From positions 4,065,501 to 4,129,500 of the forward strand of contig JBBBDQ010000750.1 in NCBI GenBank assembly GCA_037127315.1: DNA of 64,000 bases, in the 5' to 3' direction. Below the pieces are notes generated by a model, which saw nothing but the letters and a program-made list of their open reading frames with translations, was not told the DNA's origin and ran no database searches. Below are positions 55,145 to 64,000 of this stretch, one piece after another. The translations under genes were made by a program, and so were the position numbers. How positions within the stretch are numbered: position 1 is the first letter of the stretch; each line of letters opens with the position of its first letter. Source of the stretch: Ascarosepion bandense. Lineage: Eukaryota > Mollusca > Cephalopoda > Sepiida > Sepiidae.

Positions 55145-55318
55145 ATAGGGATGCAAAACTGACACAAATTAAGTCATTTTAAACTTTCATTCTCATTGGA
55201 GTAGATAGACTAAACTATCGCCCGGTTCACACTCCACCCACATCTATTGAACAGGTGAAGAGGCTCATCCATTATAGGGATGCAAAATTGACACAAATTA
55301 AGTCATTTTAAACTTTCT
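55145..55318. repeat. 85-base LINE B leader monomer between 46-base direct repeats
   Basis: TTATAGGGATGCAAAACTGA at 55145 and TTATAGGGATGCAAAATTGA at about 55273 begin two near-identical 46-base repeats. The segment between them (about 55192-55272) contains TTGGAGTAGATAG, the CGCCCGGTTCACACTCC block and GAAGAGGCTCATCC, as in the 42392-42800 array and the 21404 leader. Confidence 0.85.
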
Positions 55319-55504
55319 TTCTTAAGAGATTGTTTGAAATTTGATCTAATCGAAAATGTAAGCATATTATATATGTTGATAAATTTGACATGTTCTAATG
55401 TATTGGAATAGGAATGGTTAAAAATTAGCATGTACTTTCCGGGCAACCTAATAAAAAAAGTATGAAGATTGATTGATTGAATTGTTTTGATGTCTTTTCA
55501 ACTT

Positions 55505-55730
55505 TTGACAGGTTATGTAAAGCCAGAAAATATTTTTAGATTGTAAGAACTTTCTAGAAATAATGATTTACTGATACAAGTCCTACTAATTAACCCATAG
55601 ATGGGAGGAGAAGAAGTGGGTTCATATCTTTCCCAAGGGTATTTGTGGATAAGTGTATATAATGAACCTGACTTGAATTGGAAATTGACTACCCGATTTC
55701 CAATCCCGATGTTATCTATCAATCTTTCAT
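55505..55730 (-). mobile_element. SINE S3 truncated copy
   Basis: This is the reverse complement of 10441-10690, with CTACTAATTAACCCATAG, TTTCCCAAGGGTATTTG and GATTTCCAATCC. It lies 77 bases before the acceptor of exon E. Confidence 0.75.
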
Positions 55731-55806
55731 CCAGTTTGATTCTAATAATTTTTTCTCCATTTTGTGAAAAATATTCTCAGTGCAAGTTTTCCTTGTATTA
55801 TTCCAG

Positions 55807-56550
55807 GTGTCACCTCTGTAAATATCAATGCCGCCAATTCAGCAGGCAATGAAGATGAATATCGTAACAGGTCTAACTCTCCAATTCGTTTTCTCCCAGC
55901 CAATATATTTGGAATCATTCGACCGAAGGAATCTAAGTATACTCCACTGGTCATCCCTGGTATTCCACGAATGTCCTCAGAACCTAAGATTTCTGAATCT
56001 TACTCCTCTCGAGATGGACCAAATAGAATCAGACATTCTTCATCTTCTTCATCATCTAATGAAGATGTAAGCTGCTCCCTCTCAAACAGTTTTGGTTCTG
56101 TTCCAACAAACCTGCCAGCATTGTCACTACCCAAATCGGACTCAAAGAACTTCTTGCCGCCACTGATCACTTTGCCATCTGATGATGTCATCCAGTTGGA
56201 ATTGTACACACGCCCTCTGGAGACGGAGGCAAAACGCCATTCACACATGTTGGAGGATGAAATATGCAGAGGTGTGGCTGCAACTGAGGATCTTATTGGA
56301 CCTGAAGCATTGTCATCATCAGAAGCTGTCTCTGATCTCACTTCCTGCCTAAAAAGCAATACCTACAAGAGTACAGATTCTGCTGGGATGACAAAGTCAG
56401 CGATGGGATCAACAAAAGAGCTGTCCAGCAATATTAATAATCGCAAACCTGTTATGCATCGGCGAAGCTACATTGACAAAGTGAATGTCATCGACAACAG
56501 CGAAGACATTGTTTTTAAGAGCCGTACCAAAAAGAAGAAGCACAAAACAG
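55807..56550 (+). CDS. TECPR2: TECPR2 coding exon E (linker after the propeller)
   Basis: The exon is 744 bases long, from acceptor attccag to donor gtgagt, and encodes about 248 residues. It enters with two bases that complete the Gly codon of exon D and leaves in phase 1. The product is low in hydrophobics and rich in Ser, with a run of serines near residue 90, acidic patches, and a basic KKKKHK tail after VIDNSEDIVFKSR. In TECPR2 the region between the WD40 propeller and the tectonin repeats is long and disordered, so weak conservation is expected here. Assignment rests on the reading frame, phase match and position rather than on sequence identity. The following exon is not found in 56551-64000. 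Confidence 0.8.
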
Positions 56551-56616
56551 GTGAGTTGTTCTTTGCACTTGGGTTATCTTTATTTATTAAACTTTGTTTA
56601 TTCATTTTTTTTTATA

Positions 56617-57380
56617 ATCATTTCACCCTAAGCAAGGTGAGACTGCCACTAGTCTGCACATGGTTACAGTGAGGAGAAAAACTGAGTACAGGGGGTATTG
56701 AAGAAAAGATAAATAATGAATGGGATTCAAGATAAAAGATAGAAATTGACATTGCATTTAAATTTTTGGAAATTGTTGCTATCAGGGAAGCAAGTAAATA
56801 GAAGAGAGTTCCACAGGCAGAAAGTGTGAAAAAAGAAACTAGCTGAGTAGAAATGGTGGTTAAATTTAACTATTTCAACAGTAAAAGATGCCAGTCTAGT
56901 CAGTCAGTTAAGTGCCATACGTGATACACGCTTGGGCGATCATGTCTCAAAAGAGACATGACTGACTGCGCAGAAGATTATCCCGCAGTAGGTTGCCATT
57001 GCTTTCTGCGGTAGACTGGTTGCCGACCAAGGCTATAGAACCCAATCTGTCCTATTATTTAACCCATAACTGTGGGGAAGAGACAGATTAATACCTTTCC
57101 CAAGGGTATTTGCGCGTAAGTGAATACAATGGATTCAGCTGGAATTCGAACTCGGCTCCCCGATTTCTCGTTCCGAGCCGATATCCACTGTACCACAACG
57201 CACATCCTAGTAGCATGCTTAAATTCATATGGTCAGAGAACCAGGGGAAAAAAAAAACTCATCACAGCAATTAACATGAAAATATTTATAGAGAATACAG
57301 AGGGATGTCATGTCATGTCAGCGAGAAAGTGACTGAAGTCGAGAAACCATGTCAGGACTTATTACATTATTGCGTAATAA
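56617..57380 (-). mobile_element. LINE B 3' fragment interrupted by a SINE
   Basis: The reversed terminus ATCATTTCACCCTAAGC is at 56619. Homology to 14018-14400 runs to about 56895 (GCCAGTCTAG) and resumes at about 57212 (TAGCATGCTTAAATTCATATGG), with SINE S3 between. Confidence 0.8.
56898..57212 (-). mobile_element. SINE S3, full-length copy nested in LINE B
   Basis: On the minus strand the head (from 57211) reads GGATGTGCGTTGTGGTACAG with an A box (GTGGTACAGTGGATATCGG). The canonical B box GAGTTCGAATTCC is at about 57141-57153, so the head is tRNA-derived. The tail contains a short palindrome, GTCTC TTTT GAGAC, at about 56944-56957, and ends in GCACTTAACTGACTGAC. This is the best preserved S3 copy. 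Confidence 0.85.
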
Positions 57381-57414
57381 TGCCTCTTTTAGAAATCATG
57401 AGTTATCTCCCTCT

Positions 57415-57670
57415 AAACTCTGCAAGTTACTTGTTCACCACTGCTGTAGACTGGTATTGAACTCACAACTCTTTGCAGGGTTAGGGGGAGATAACTCATG
57501 ACTTCCAAAAGAGACATTACTATGCAAGAGATGAGAATGATATACCCCAGTAATTGTAATAAAGGGTTCGGTTTGAAATTCCTAGCACCTGATGAAGGCC
57601 AGAGTGTACAGCAGCCTAAATGTTGTATAAATGGCAACAAAGATGAGGGCAATAGTCCGAATAATGTAAA
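57415..57670 (+). mobile_element. SINE S1 copy
   Basis: AAAGGGTTCGGTTTGAAATT, CACCTGATGAAGGCCAGAG and GGGCAATAGTCCGAATAATG match 35960-36085. The head is rearranged: a reversed tRNA-like piece (TATTGAACTCAC) lies at 57452. Confidence 0.65.
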
Positions 57671-57671
57671 T

Positions 57672-57820
57672 ACTGATTTGTCTTTGGCCTCAAAATTCGC
57701 CTCAGTTTTCGATATTACTTCTTCATTGGAGCCAACTCTCTTTCCCTGGAGCATTCTTTTGAGATCTGCAAACAGCCAGGAGTTGCTGGGGGTGAAATCT
57801 GAAGAATAGGGTGGATGCAA
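57672..57820 (-). pseudogene. Mariner transposase C-terminal fragment
   Basis: Minus-strand residues HPPYSSDFTPSNSWLFADLK, MLQGKRVGSNEEVI and EAKDKS match the third catalytic region of a mariner transposase. The SPD and PSD aspartates appear as SSD and PSN, so the catalytic Asp is lost. Confidence 0.8.
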
Positions 57821-57825
57821 AAAAC

Positions 57826-58589
57826 AGTAAATAAAATTTCAAAGTTTAGACAGAAACATTAGACGTATAAAGTTGAAGTAGACTTTAGAAGGAACTGGAA
57901 ACCAAATCCTTAACAGGAAACAAGTGATAAATATCTGTTCTTGCAAGCTTATTAGACCAGTGCATTCTTCAGACAATGAAAGATTAGTCCCTATCAGAGG
58001 TGCAACTAGTTTGTCCTGAGAAAGCAGACCCCACAGAGTCTAATAACCCTATGCACAGAGCTTGACAAGACTGTAGGAGATGACTTGTTAGAAGGAGAGT
58101 CAGTGGTTGTCCTATTAAAAAGTAAAAGATTAAAAAGGCCTGTTCCATGTTGTCACCTTTGTGAACATGAAATCAGTGGATAGTGTGGCAACGAAGGTAA
58201 AAAAATCAAGTGTCATTTTGAAAACAAATTTGTGTTCTTTGTGCTGTCTGTCTAAAAAGAAAATCAGAATTAAAATCATGTTGACTTCAGTAGGCCTCGA
58301 AATATGGTAATTGTTTGTGCTTCCTTAGCAGTCTCGACCAATCACAACTTTCTTACCCTGCCAATAAAACAATGTTATTTATTGCAGGAGTTCTTTGAGG
58401 GTAAAGAAGGTAGTTGTACATTGCAAGTTATAATATGGATTTTTTTTACCTCTTTTTTACCTCTTTTCATATCCGCCCACAGAATTTTATGATGTTGGAA
58501 TTGCGAGACATAACCCTTGAAATTATGGCCTCCAACTTATGATTTTCTGGATTTGAACCTCCCTGTTCCTATATACCTCTCATCATCAA
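57826..58589. other. TECPR2 intron or downstream, unassigned
   Basis: No gene is recognised. Phase rules out the short exon-like string at 58388. Confidence 0.4.
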
Positions 58590-61500
58590 CAATCAACCTT
58601 ATTTCTTGTTTAGGAAGGGGTTCCAGGTTTTTTCCTCTCCTCAGGTTTTAATAGTGGTGTTGCTACAAGCTTCTTATAATGGTGACAATGTCCCTTCATC
58701 CAGTCGGTACCAAGTTGGTAGTTTCCTGGTTAGTGTTTCCAACTGGTATTTAAGAGCCCTAAATCTTGTGAAGCATCTTGTGAGGTTGCTCTGATCAACA
58801 GTTGAATAATATTAGGGTTTCTTGTAGTGCCATGTTGCACATGAGTGGATGTCCCTGCAAGTGTCTCCTGTGGGAAACCCTGAGGCCACATTTTGCTGCT
58901 GTTTGCACCAGTTTCCTTCCTACACATGTTGCATTTGACAACCGACTGATACTAATACTCTATGTTGCCCCTTAACAAAAAAATCTCTATTACATCACAT
59001 AAAGTAAGAATTAAAATTAAATCAGCTAAACAAATCTCACCTCAGCCTGTTAACATCTCTTTCTCGAACATCCGTGGTATCTGTACCAACTTTTGCTGCA
59101 TTAAATCCTTCCTCCATGTAAAAACTCACCTGATATCTTAGCTCTCTGCAAAAATTATCTTTACTCTTCTATTCCTTCCTCTGAATTCTATATCCCTGGT
59201 TACCTTCCCCTCTTTAGGAAGGACTCCAATGTCCATATGCACGGAATTGGCATTTATGTCAGCAATCATCTCCCTCTATCTAGGGTGATTTCTCTTGAAT
59301 CTCCAGATCATTCCTACATATGTTTCCACCTCTCTCTACTAAGCTTGGTTAGCTATCTTTTGTTCTCTACCACTCCCCTTCATCTCCTGATTGTTCCATA
59401 CTTGACAGCATCTCAAACGATATAGATGAGGCCATTTCTTTGCATCTGTTTGCTTATATATTTGTTTTTGGAGACTTTAATATCCACCACAGCAAGTGGC
59501 TGAAAAACTCTGTCACAGATCTTGCTGGTTTCCATGTCATGAACTTTTCAATCACTCAATCTTTTACGCAAGTGGTGGATTTTCGCACATGTTTCTCTAA
59601 TAACCCTAATGGACCTGACTCACTACTAGATCTGTATTTCACTTCTATCCCTGAATATTTCCATGTTATACAGCTTTGCCTTTTTGGCAACTTTGATCAT
59701 GCTTTGGTTTCCGTTAATATCCTCCTCCACTTCCCCCTCTTTAGGCACCTCCAACCAGCAGAATATCTTACTTCGACCAAAGAGCAAACTGTGAGTCATT
59801 CTGCAATTTCCTTTGTGACATCCCTTGTAACAAAGTTTTTAGTCTTCCCATTGAAGACTGTGCATCCAAGGTCTCCTTTTGGGTTAAAGCTGGTATCAGT
59901 GCTTTCATCTCAACCAGGAAGTTATGAGTTAAACCTCATTCATCTCCCTGGTTTTCCCTTGCTTGCTTGCTACTATTGCCCACAGGAATCACTTCTGGAT
60001 TTTTTCAGAGCCACATATCTGACCATAATAGGCACCTTTTTGCCTCTGTTCATAATGATTCTAAGCTGTTTTGTTGAAAGAATGAATTAGCATATAGCAT
60101 TCTGCAAGTTTGGCTCCAAAGATTATTGGCGGCTCTGTCAAAATGTGTCAAACAACATCAAGTCTTCATATCTTCAGTGGACAAGGCCAATTACTTTGCT
60201 TGCAGATTCTCCACCAACTTAACATTGGATTTTTCTGGGGTATCCATACAAGACTTCCCACCTAGAACTGAGGATCAACTGAGTGACATTCACATCACTC
60301 CCTTGCAGGTCTCTAACATAATTTTAAAGCTTGACCCCCATAAGGCAAGTGGAGGTGATAGAATCCCAATCATGGTCCTTAAAAAATGTACCCCTGAACT
60401 CTCCTTTGTCTTCTCCAAACTCTACAACTACTGCCTCTCTGCTTCTTGCTTTCCTGCCTGCTGGAAGTCCTCCTCTGTGGTTTCTGTATTTAAGAACTCT
60501 GGAGAACCCTCAGACCCCACTAATTATTGCCCTACCAGCCACCTACCGGTTTTTGGTAAAGTGTTCGAGGCTATTATCAATGCTGAAGTGGTTCAACATT
60601 TCACAGTCCACAGCGTCTTTTCCAATAAACAGTATGGTTTCCACTTCACCAGGTCTACTGCTGATATGCTAATGACCATCGCAGAGTATATATATCAGCT
60701 CGAGCTATTGTCCTAGATATCTCCAAAGCATTTGACAGAGTTTTGTATGCTGGTCTTCTATGCATGCTACAGGGCTATGGTATAACTGGATGATCTAATC
60801 CAGTCATTCCTTTCAAATTGTGTAATGAAGGTAATATTGAAGTGTCATGCTTCCAGGTACTATCATATGAGCCCAGGTTTCCCTCAAGGCTCTTTTCTAG
60901 GTCTTACACTTTTATGATCTTCATCAATAATCTCCCTAATATAATCACATCCCAAGTAGGCATCTATACTGACAACACCATCATTTACTCTCACCTTGAT
61001 AAAAAATCTGCTGAGGCTGACAAAATAAACCTTGCTGCTGAACTTGAAAAGGACCCCCAATTTGTGCTAGACTGGGGTAAGAAATGGCTCATGAATTTTA
61101 ATGCTTCCAAAATGAAGCTGCTATCCTTTAACCACCATAGACAATTGCTCCTACCCCCGATCAGCATGGATCAGGTTCGTCTCTCTGAAAGCAAGACACT
61201 GCACCTCCTCGGCCTAACTTTCTCTGCCAACCTCAATTAGAATGATTACATTGAATCCATAGCTAAATCTGCTGCTATGAAGGTCAGTTCACTGTGTAAG
61301 GCCAGGAAGTTTTTCTCATCTGAATCCATCTTGCACATATATAAATCAACCATCCGCCCATGCATTGAATACTGCTGTAACATCTGGTCATGTGCCCCTG
61401 CTATTCACCTGGGGTTCTTGACAAAATATAACAAAGTCAGTCTTGACCTGGTAGCTCAACTCCAGTCACTTTCTCACCAATGTAATGTGGCTTCCCTCTG

Positions 61501-61945
61501 TCTCTTTTACATATACTTTCACAGCTTCTACTCCAATGAGCTAAGTTCTCTGGTGCCTCCTCTGCATTAATTTACTTGACCAAGTCCCACTCTTTTACAG
61601 TGAAACCAATCAAATGTAACCTCAACTTCTACTCTAGTAGCTTCTTTTCTCGCACTTTCCACCTTTGAAATTCTCTTCCATGTATCTGCTTCCCTGACAG
61701 CTACAATATCCAAGAATTTAAATGCAATGTCAGTTGCCATCTCTTAATCTCCTTGACTTGCATCCTTTCCCTTACAACCCTTGTATCATGTTCTGCTTTC
61801 TTTCCACTCAACTCTCATGCAGCTTTCTTCATTCCAGTCTTCTCATCCTTCTCTTACCCATCCTCTGACACCCTCTGTAACTTGTTACTCTCTCTCACTA
61901 CTCTCCTTTTATGTGACCCTCTGCACACCAGTGGCAGTACTGGCA
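58590..61945 (+). mobile_element. LINE B, second long copy
   Basis: The leader TTTCTTGTTTAGGAAGGGGTTC at 58602 parallels 21486. The 3' end has GTGACCCTCTGCACACCAGTGGCAGT at about 61913 but lacks the usual GGTGAAATGATT and poly-A, being replaced after about 61940. The copy is more decayed than 21396-24930. Confidence 0.85.
59050..61700 (+). pseudogene. LINE B pol relic, second copy
   Basis: Pieces in order are FSNIRGI-like at 59070, MHGIGIYVSNHLPLSRV (59237), VFGDFNIHHSKW, HKASGGDRIPIMVLKKC (60330), QYGFHFTRSTADML, IYTDNTIIYS (catalytic box, YADD expected), DWGKKWLMNFNASK and SILHIYKSTIRPCIEYCC. More than ten stops or shifts occur. The second catalytic Asp of the box is Asn. Confidence 0.85.
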
Positions 61946-62304
61946 ACCCAGTTTCAAGTATTTAGATATAGCAACCAAATTGCCTAGGTTACCTCATGAT
62001 ACCTGTTGATTATGCTCCCCAACTACTCCTGTTCATGAACAGAGATTCACATTGTATCAGCCCCTATGGGAAACATCTAAATGTTTTTTAGGTCAGGCAA
62101 ACAACAAGCAAATCTGTGTCGCTGAATAAGATATTTTACTGTCACCTTTCTATTCACCAAGATAAAATATGTACATGTTAATTCCTCCAATAAATTAAGA
62201 TCAGAAGTCATAAGCGCCATGCTTTGTGTAGAATTACAAGATTGATATTATTATTATTACTACTATTATTATATTTTTAATTAAGTTATACAATTTATAC
62301 ACTA
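61946..62304. other. Unassigned sequence
   Basis: A short (TTA)n-like run lies at 62247-62272, and nothing else is seen. Confidence 0.4.
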
Positions 62305-62485
62305 AGGACAGGATGAAAAATCTTTATATGTTAAGGGAACTTAGAAAAAAATTTTCTCATATGCTAAGAGCACAGTGAAAAAAAAACCTTATATGCTAAG
62401 CGAACTTTGAAAAAAAATCTTTATACATGGAGCACAGTGAAAAAAATCTTGTGCTCAGGGCATAATGAAAAATATATGAAGAGCA
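62305..62485. repeat. Degenerate ~36-base tandem repeat
   Basis: About five units resemble GCACAGTGAAAAAAATCTTTATATGCTAAG with drift in the A run. Confidence 0.75.
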
Positions 62486-62939
62486 TTGATAGGATTATGT
62501 AAAAAAATATTTGTTTCGTTAAACTGATGCTCTTTGAGGTACCTATGTGTTAAGGTTAGCTTAGTTTGACACAAGACCACCACAATAATGCCACCAGTGA
62601 ATATCAAATTGTTATAATGAAATATCTCAGTACCCCCGATGAACACTGTGGTGGACTAAGTCTATCATAAATAAATGAGCAAAAACATTTTTACTTGTGA
62701 GTCTTACTTACGGATTAGAACCCAGTAGTATTATTCTCGTCTGTAATAATTTTTGTGCCGAGTAAACCTTTTATTCTATTACACCTGGCTTGATAATCTT
62801 TCCACTCAGATTTACACTTTGTTAAATTGTACCCTTGTCAAGGATACAGTAAAAACTATTAATGATTTGCAAAATGAGGAAGCTTACTTTTAACATTTTG
62901 GACATGTATGTTTGTATCTAGTCTGAGCTGTTATTATAT
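62486..62939. other. Unassigned sequence
   Basis: No gene is recognised. Confidence 0.4.
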
Positions 62940-63300
62940 TTTTCTAAAAATAATTTCAACGCAAGCAAGACAATAAAACCACTAAGATGCAACGATATAC
63001 TTGGTGTCATAGAATATGATAAAAATATACTATTAAGAAGAGAAGACAATAAAGGAACAAGAAATAAGATGAAACGATAACAATTAGCATTGCATTTAAA
63101 TTGCTGAAGATCAAAGTTAACAGGGAAGTGAGAAGTTGGAAGAGAGTTCTACAAGTAAGAATTACGAGAGAAGGAACTGTCATCATAGAACTTACAGTTA
63201 CATCATAAAATCTGTGAAGTTATTACAGTTGTGCAATGTTAGTTTCATAATGCTGCTTAACAAATACAGCATTGTACCATGCTAGGTGTCATTAGTGAAA
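62940..63300 (-). mobile_element. LINE B 3' fragment, old
   Basis: TAATTTCAACGCAAGCAAGACAATAAAACC at about 62952 is a diverged reversed LINE B terminus. Later text matches the 3' UTR (AAATTGCTGAAGATCAAAG, GAGAGTTCTACAAGT). Confidence 0.6.
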
Positions 63301-63544
63301 ATCAATATACAGTTGTTGTATCCTTGGGAAAGGTACAATGAATTGAGCATCAATGTGGTAAACTACCAAATACGGACATCGTAGAGCAAACCGGATTATT
63401 CTGTACAAAAGTGTCACTGAGAGATTAGTCTACTGCAATATACACTACCATATACTCTCCTCACTAATCAGTAGCTATGACTCCCATATAACAGATGGAC
63501 TCATCCATCCTACTGTACCAGAAGGGGTAGTAGGATATTCCATT

Positions 63545-63575
63545 CTTCTTCTTCTTCTTCTTCTTCTTCTTCTTC
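63545..63575. repeat. (TTC)n microsatellite
   Basis: There are about ten TTC units at the end of the LINE A copy. Confidence 0.95.
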
Positions 63576-64000
63576 TATGTGCCCTGTCCTTTCAGGATGT
63601 AGGCAATCATGGTTTTCCACATCTCCTTATCCCTTGTGGCTCTTAGCACGCCTTCTCCTGTTACACCATGCAACCCTCGTTCCATCATCCAATTGATTAG
63701 GTCCTTCAAATATGTTATCCGCTGCTTTCCCCTGTCTCTTTTTCCCTCTATCTGGCCTGTTAGTATCAGGTTCTTCAAGCCCTCTTTCCTCATTGGATGT
63801 CCCAGGAACTGCAGCTGTCTCTTCCTGATGCTCAGTATTAATTTCCTTTTCGTTTCCATCATTTCCAAAACCTTGTCATTGCTCGCATGCTCAGTCCATG
63901 ATATTCGCAGCATTCTTCTGCAGAACCACAATTCAGTTGCTTCAAGTTTTTCCTTCATCTTTGATGATATTGTCCAACATTCACTGCCACATTGAAGAAT
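63576..64000 (-). pseudogene. LINE A ORF2 C-terminus, best preserved copy
   Basis: The 127-codon open frame (63958-63575) reads KEKLEATELWFCRRMLRISW, TKRKLILSIRKRQLQFLGH, LTGQIEGKRDRGKQRITYL and RDKEMWKTMIAYILKGQGT. This is the complete C-terminal domain after the RT of LINE A. The upstream part lies outside the window, so I cannot say whether the element is intact. Confidence 0.85.

Noticed and set aside
55828..56359. Frames overlapping TECPR2 exon E on both strands
   Set aside because: They are shadows of the exon E reading frame, which alone has splice borders that match in phase.
58388..58411. Exon-like string with a gcag acceptor and gtagtt donor after TECPR2 exon E
   Set aside because: Exon E ends in phase 1. 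Joined in that phase, the string meets TGA after three codons, and the sequence has no TECPR2 similarity.

Overview
The window looks like nuclear DNA from an invertebrate animal, most likely a mollusc and probably a cephalopod. The evidence is a spliced metazoan gene with long AT-rich introns embedded in dense, mostly dead transposable elements: non-LTR LINEs, tRNA-derived SINEs, Penelope-like elements, mariner and Tc1 elements, and Ty3/Gypsy relics. The cephalopod assignment is inferred from the repeat mix and was not tested. There are no operons, CRISPR arrays or bona fide tRNA or rRNA genes.

The only host gene I can support is a partial TECPR2 orthologue on the plus strand. Five consecutive coding exons (38719-38844, 43293-43427, 47792-47955, 51692-52140, 55807-56550) have AG/GT borders and compatible phases. 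Together they encode 1618 bases of the N-terminal WD40 propeller and the start of the Ser-rich linker. The first coding exon and the C-terminal tectonin-repeat exons are not visible, so 1-38718 is upstream intron or upstream flank, and 56551-64000 is intron.

Layout. 1-5057: LINE and SINE debris and a foldback element. 5058-8999: an unusual LTR element flanked by a 4-base target duplication, with two direct LTRs, a third inverted LTR and an env-like membrane ORF but no gag-pol. 9111-21395: deleted mariners, LINE fragments, MITEs and a 31-base tandem repeat. 21396-24930: a near full-length but broken LINE (family B). 25400-28240: LINE and Gypsy pol relics. 28575-33300: two Penelope-like elements (PLEs), one bounded by long inverted terminal repeats that each contain a hammerhead ribozyme fold. 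34430-38650: LINE A, a SINE, a 0.9 kb polypyrimidine tract and a LINE B tail. 38719-56550: TECPR2 exons with introns full of Gypsy, SINE, LINE, Tc1, mariner and a third hammerhead-bearing PLE. 56551-64000: more LINE, SINE and mariner debris, including a second long LINE B copy at 58590-61945.

The most noteworthy signals are the hammerhead-bearing inverted termini of the PLEs, the three-LTR foldback element, and copies of the LINE B 5' leader found as a tandem array and as a lone insert. Family names LINE A, B, C and D, SINE S1, S2 and S3, and repeats R4 and R6 are my own local labels. Repeat boundaries are by eye and usually good to about 10-20 bases. Exon borders and TIR ends were read base by base.
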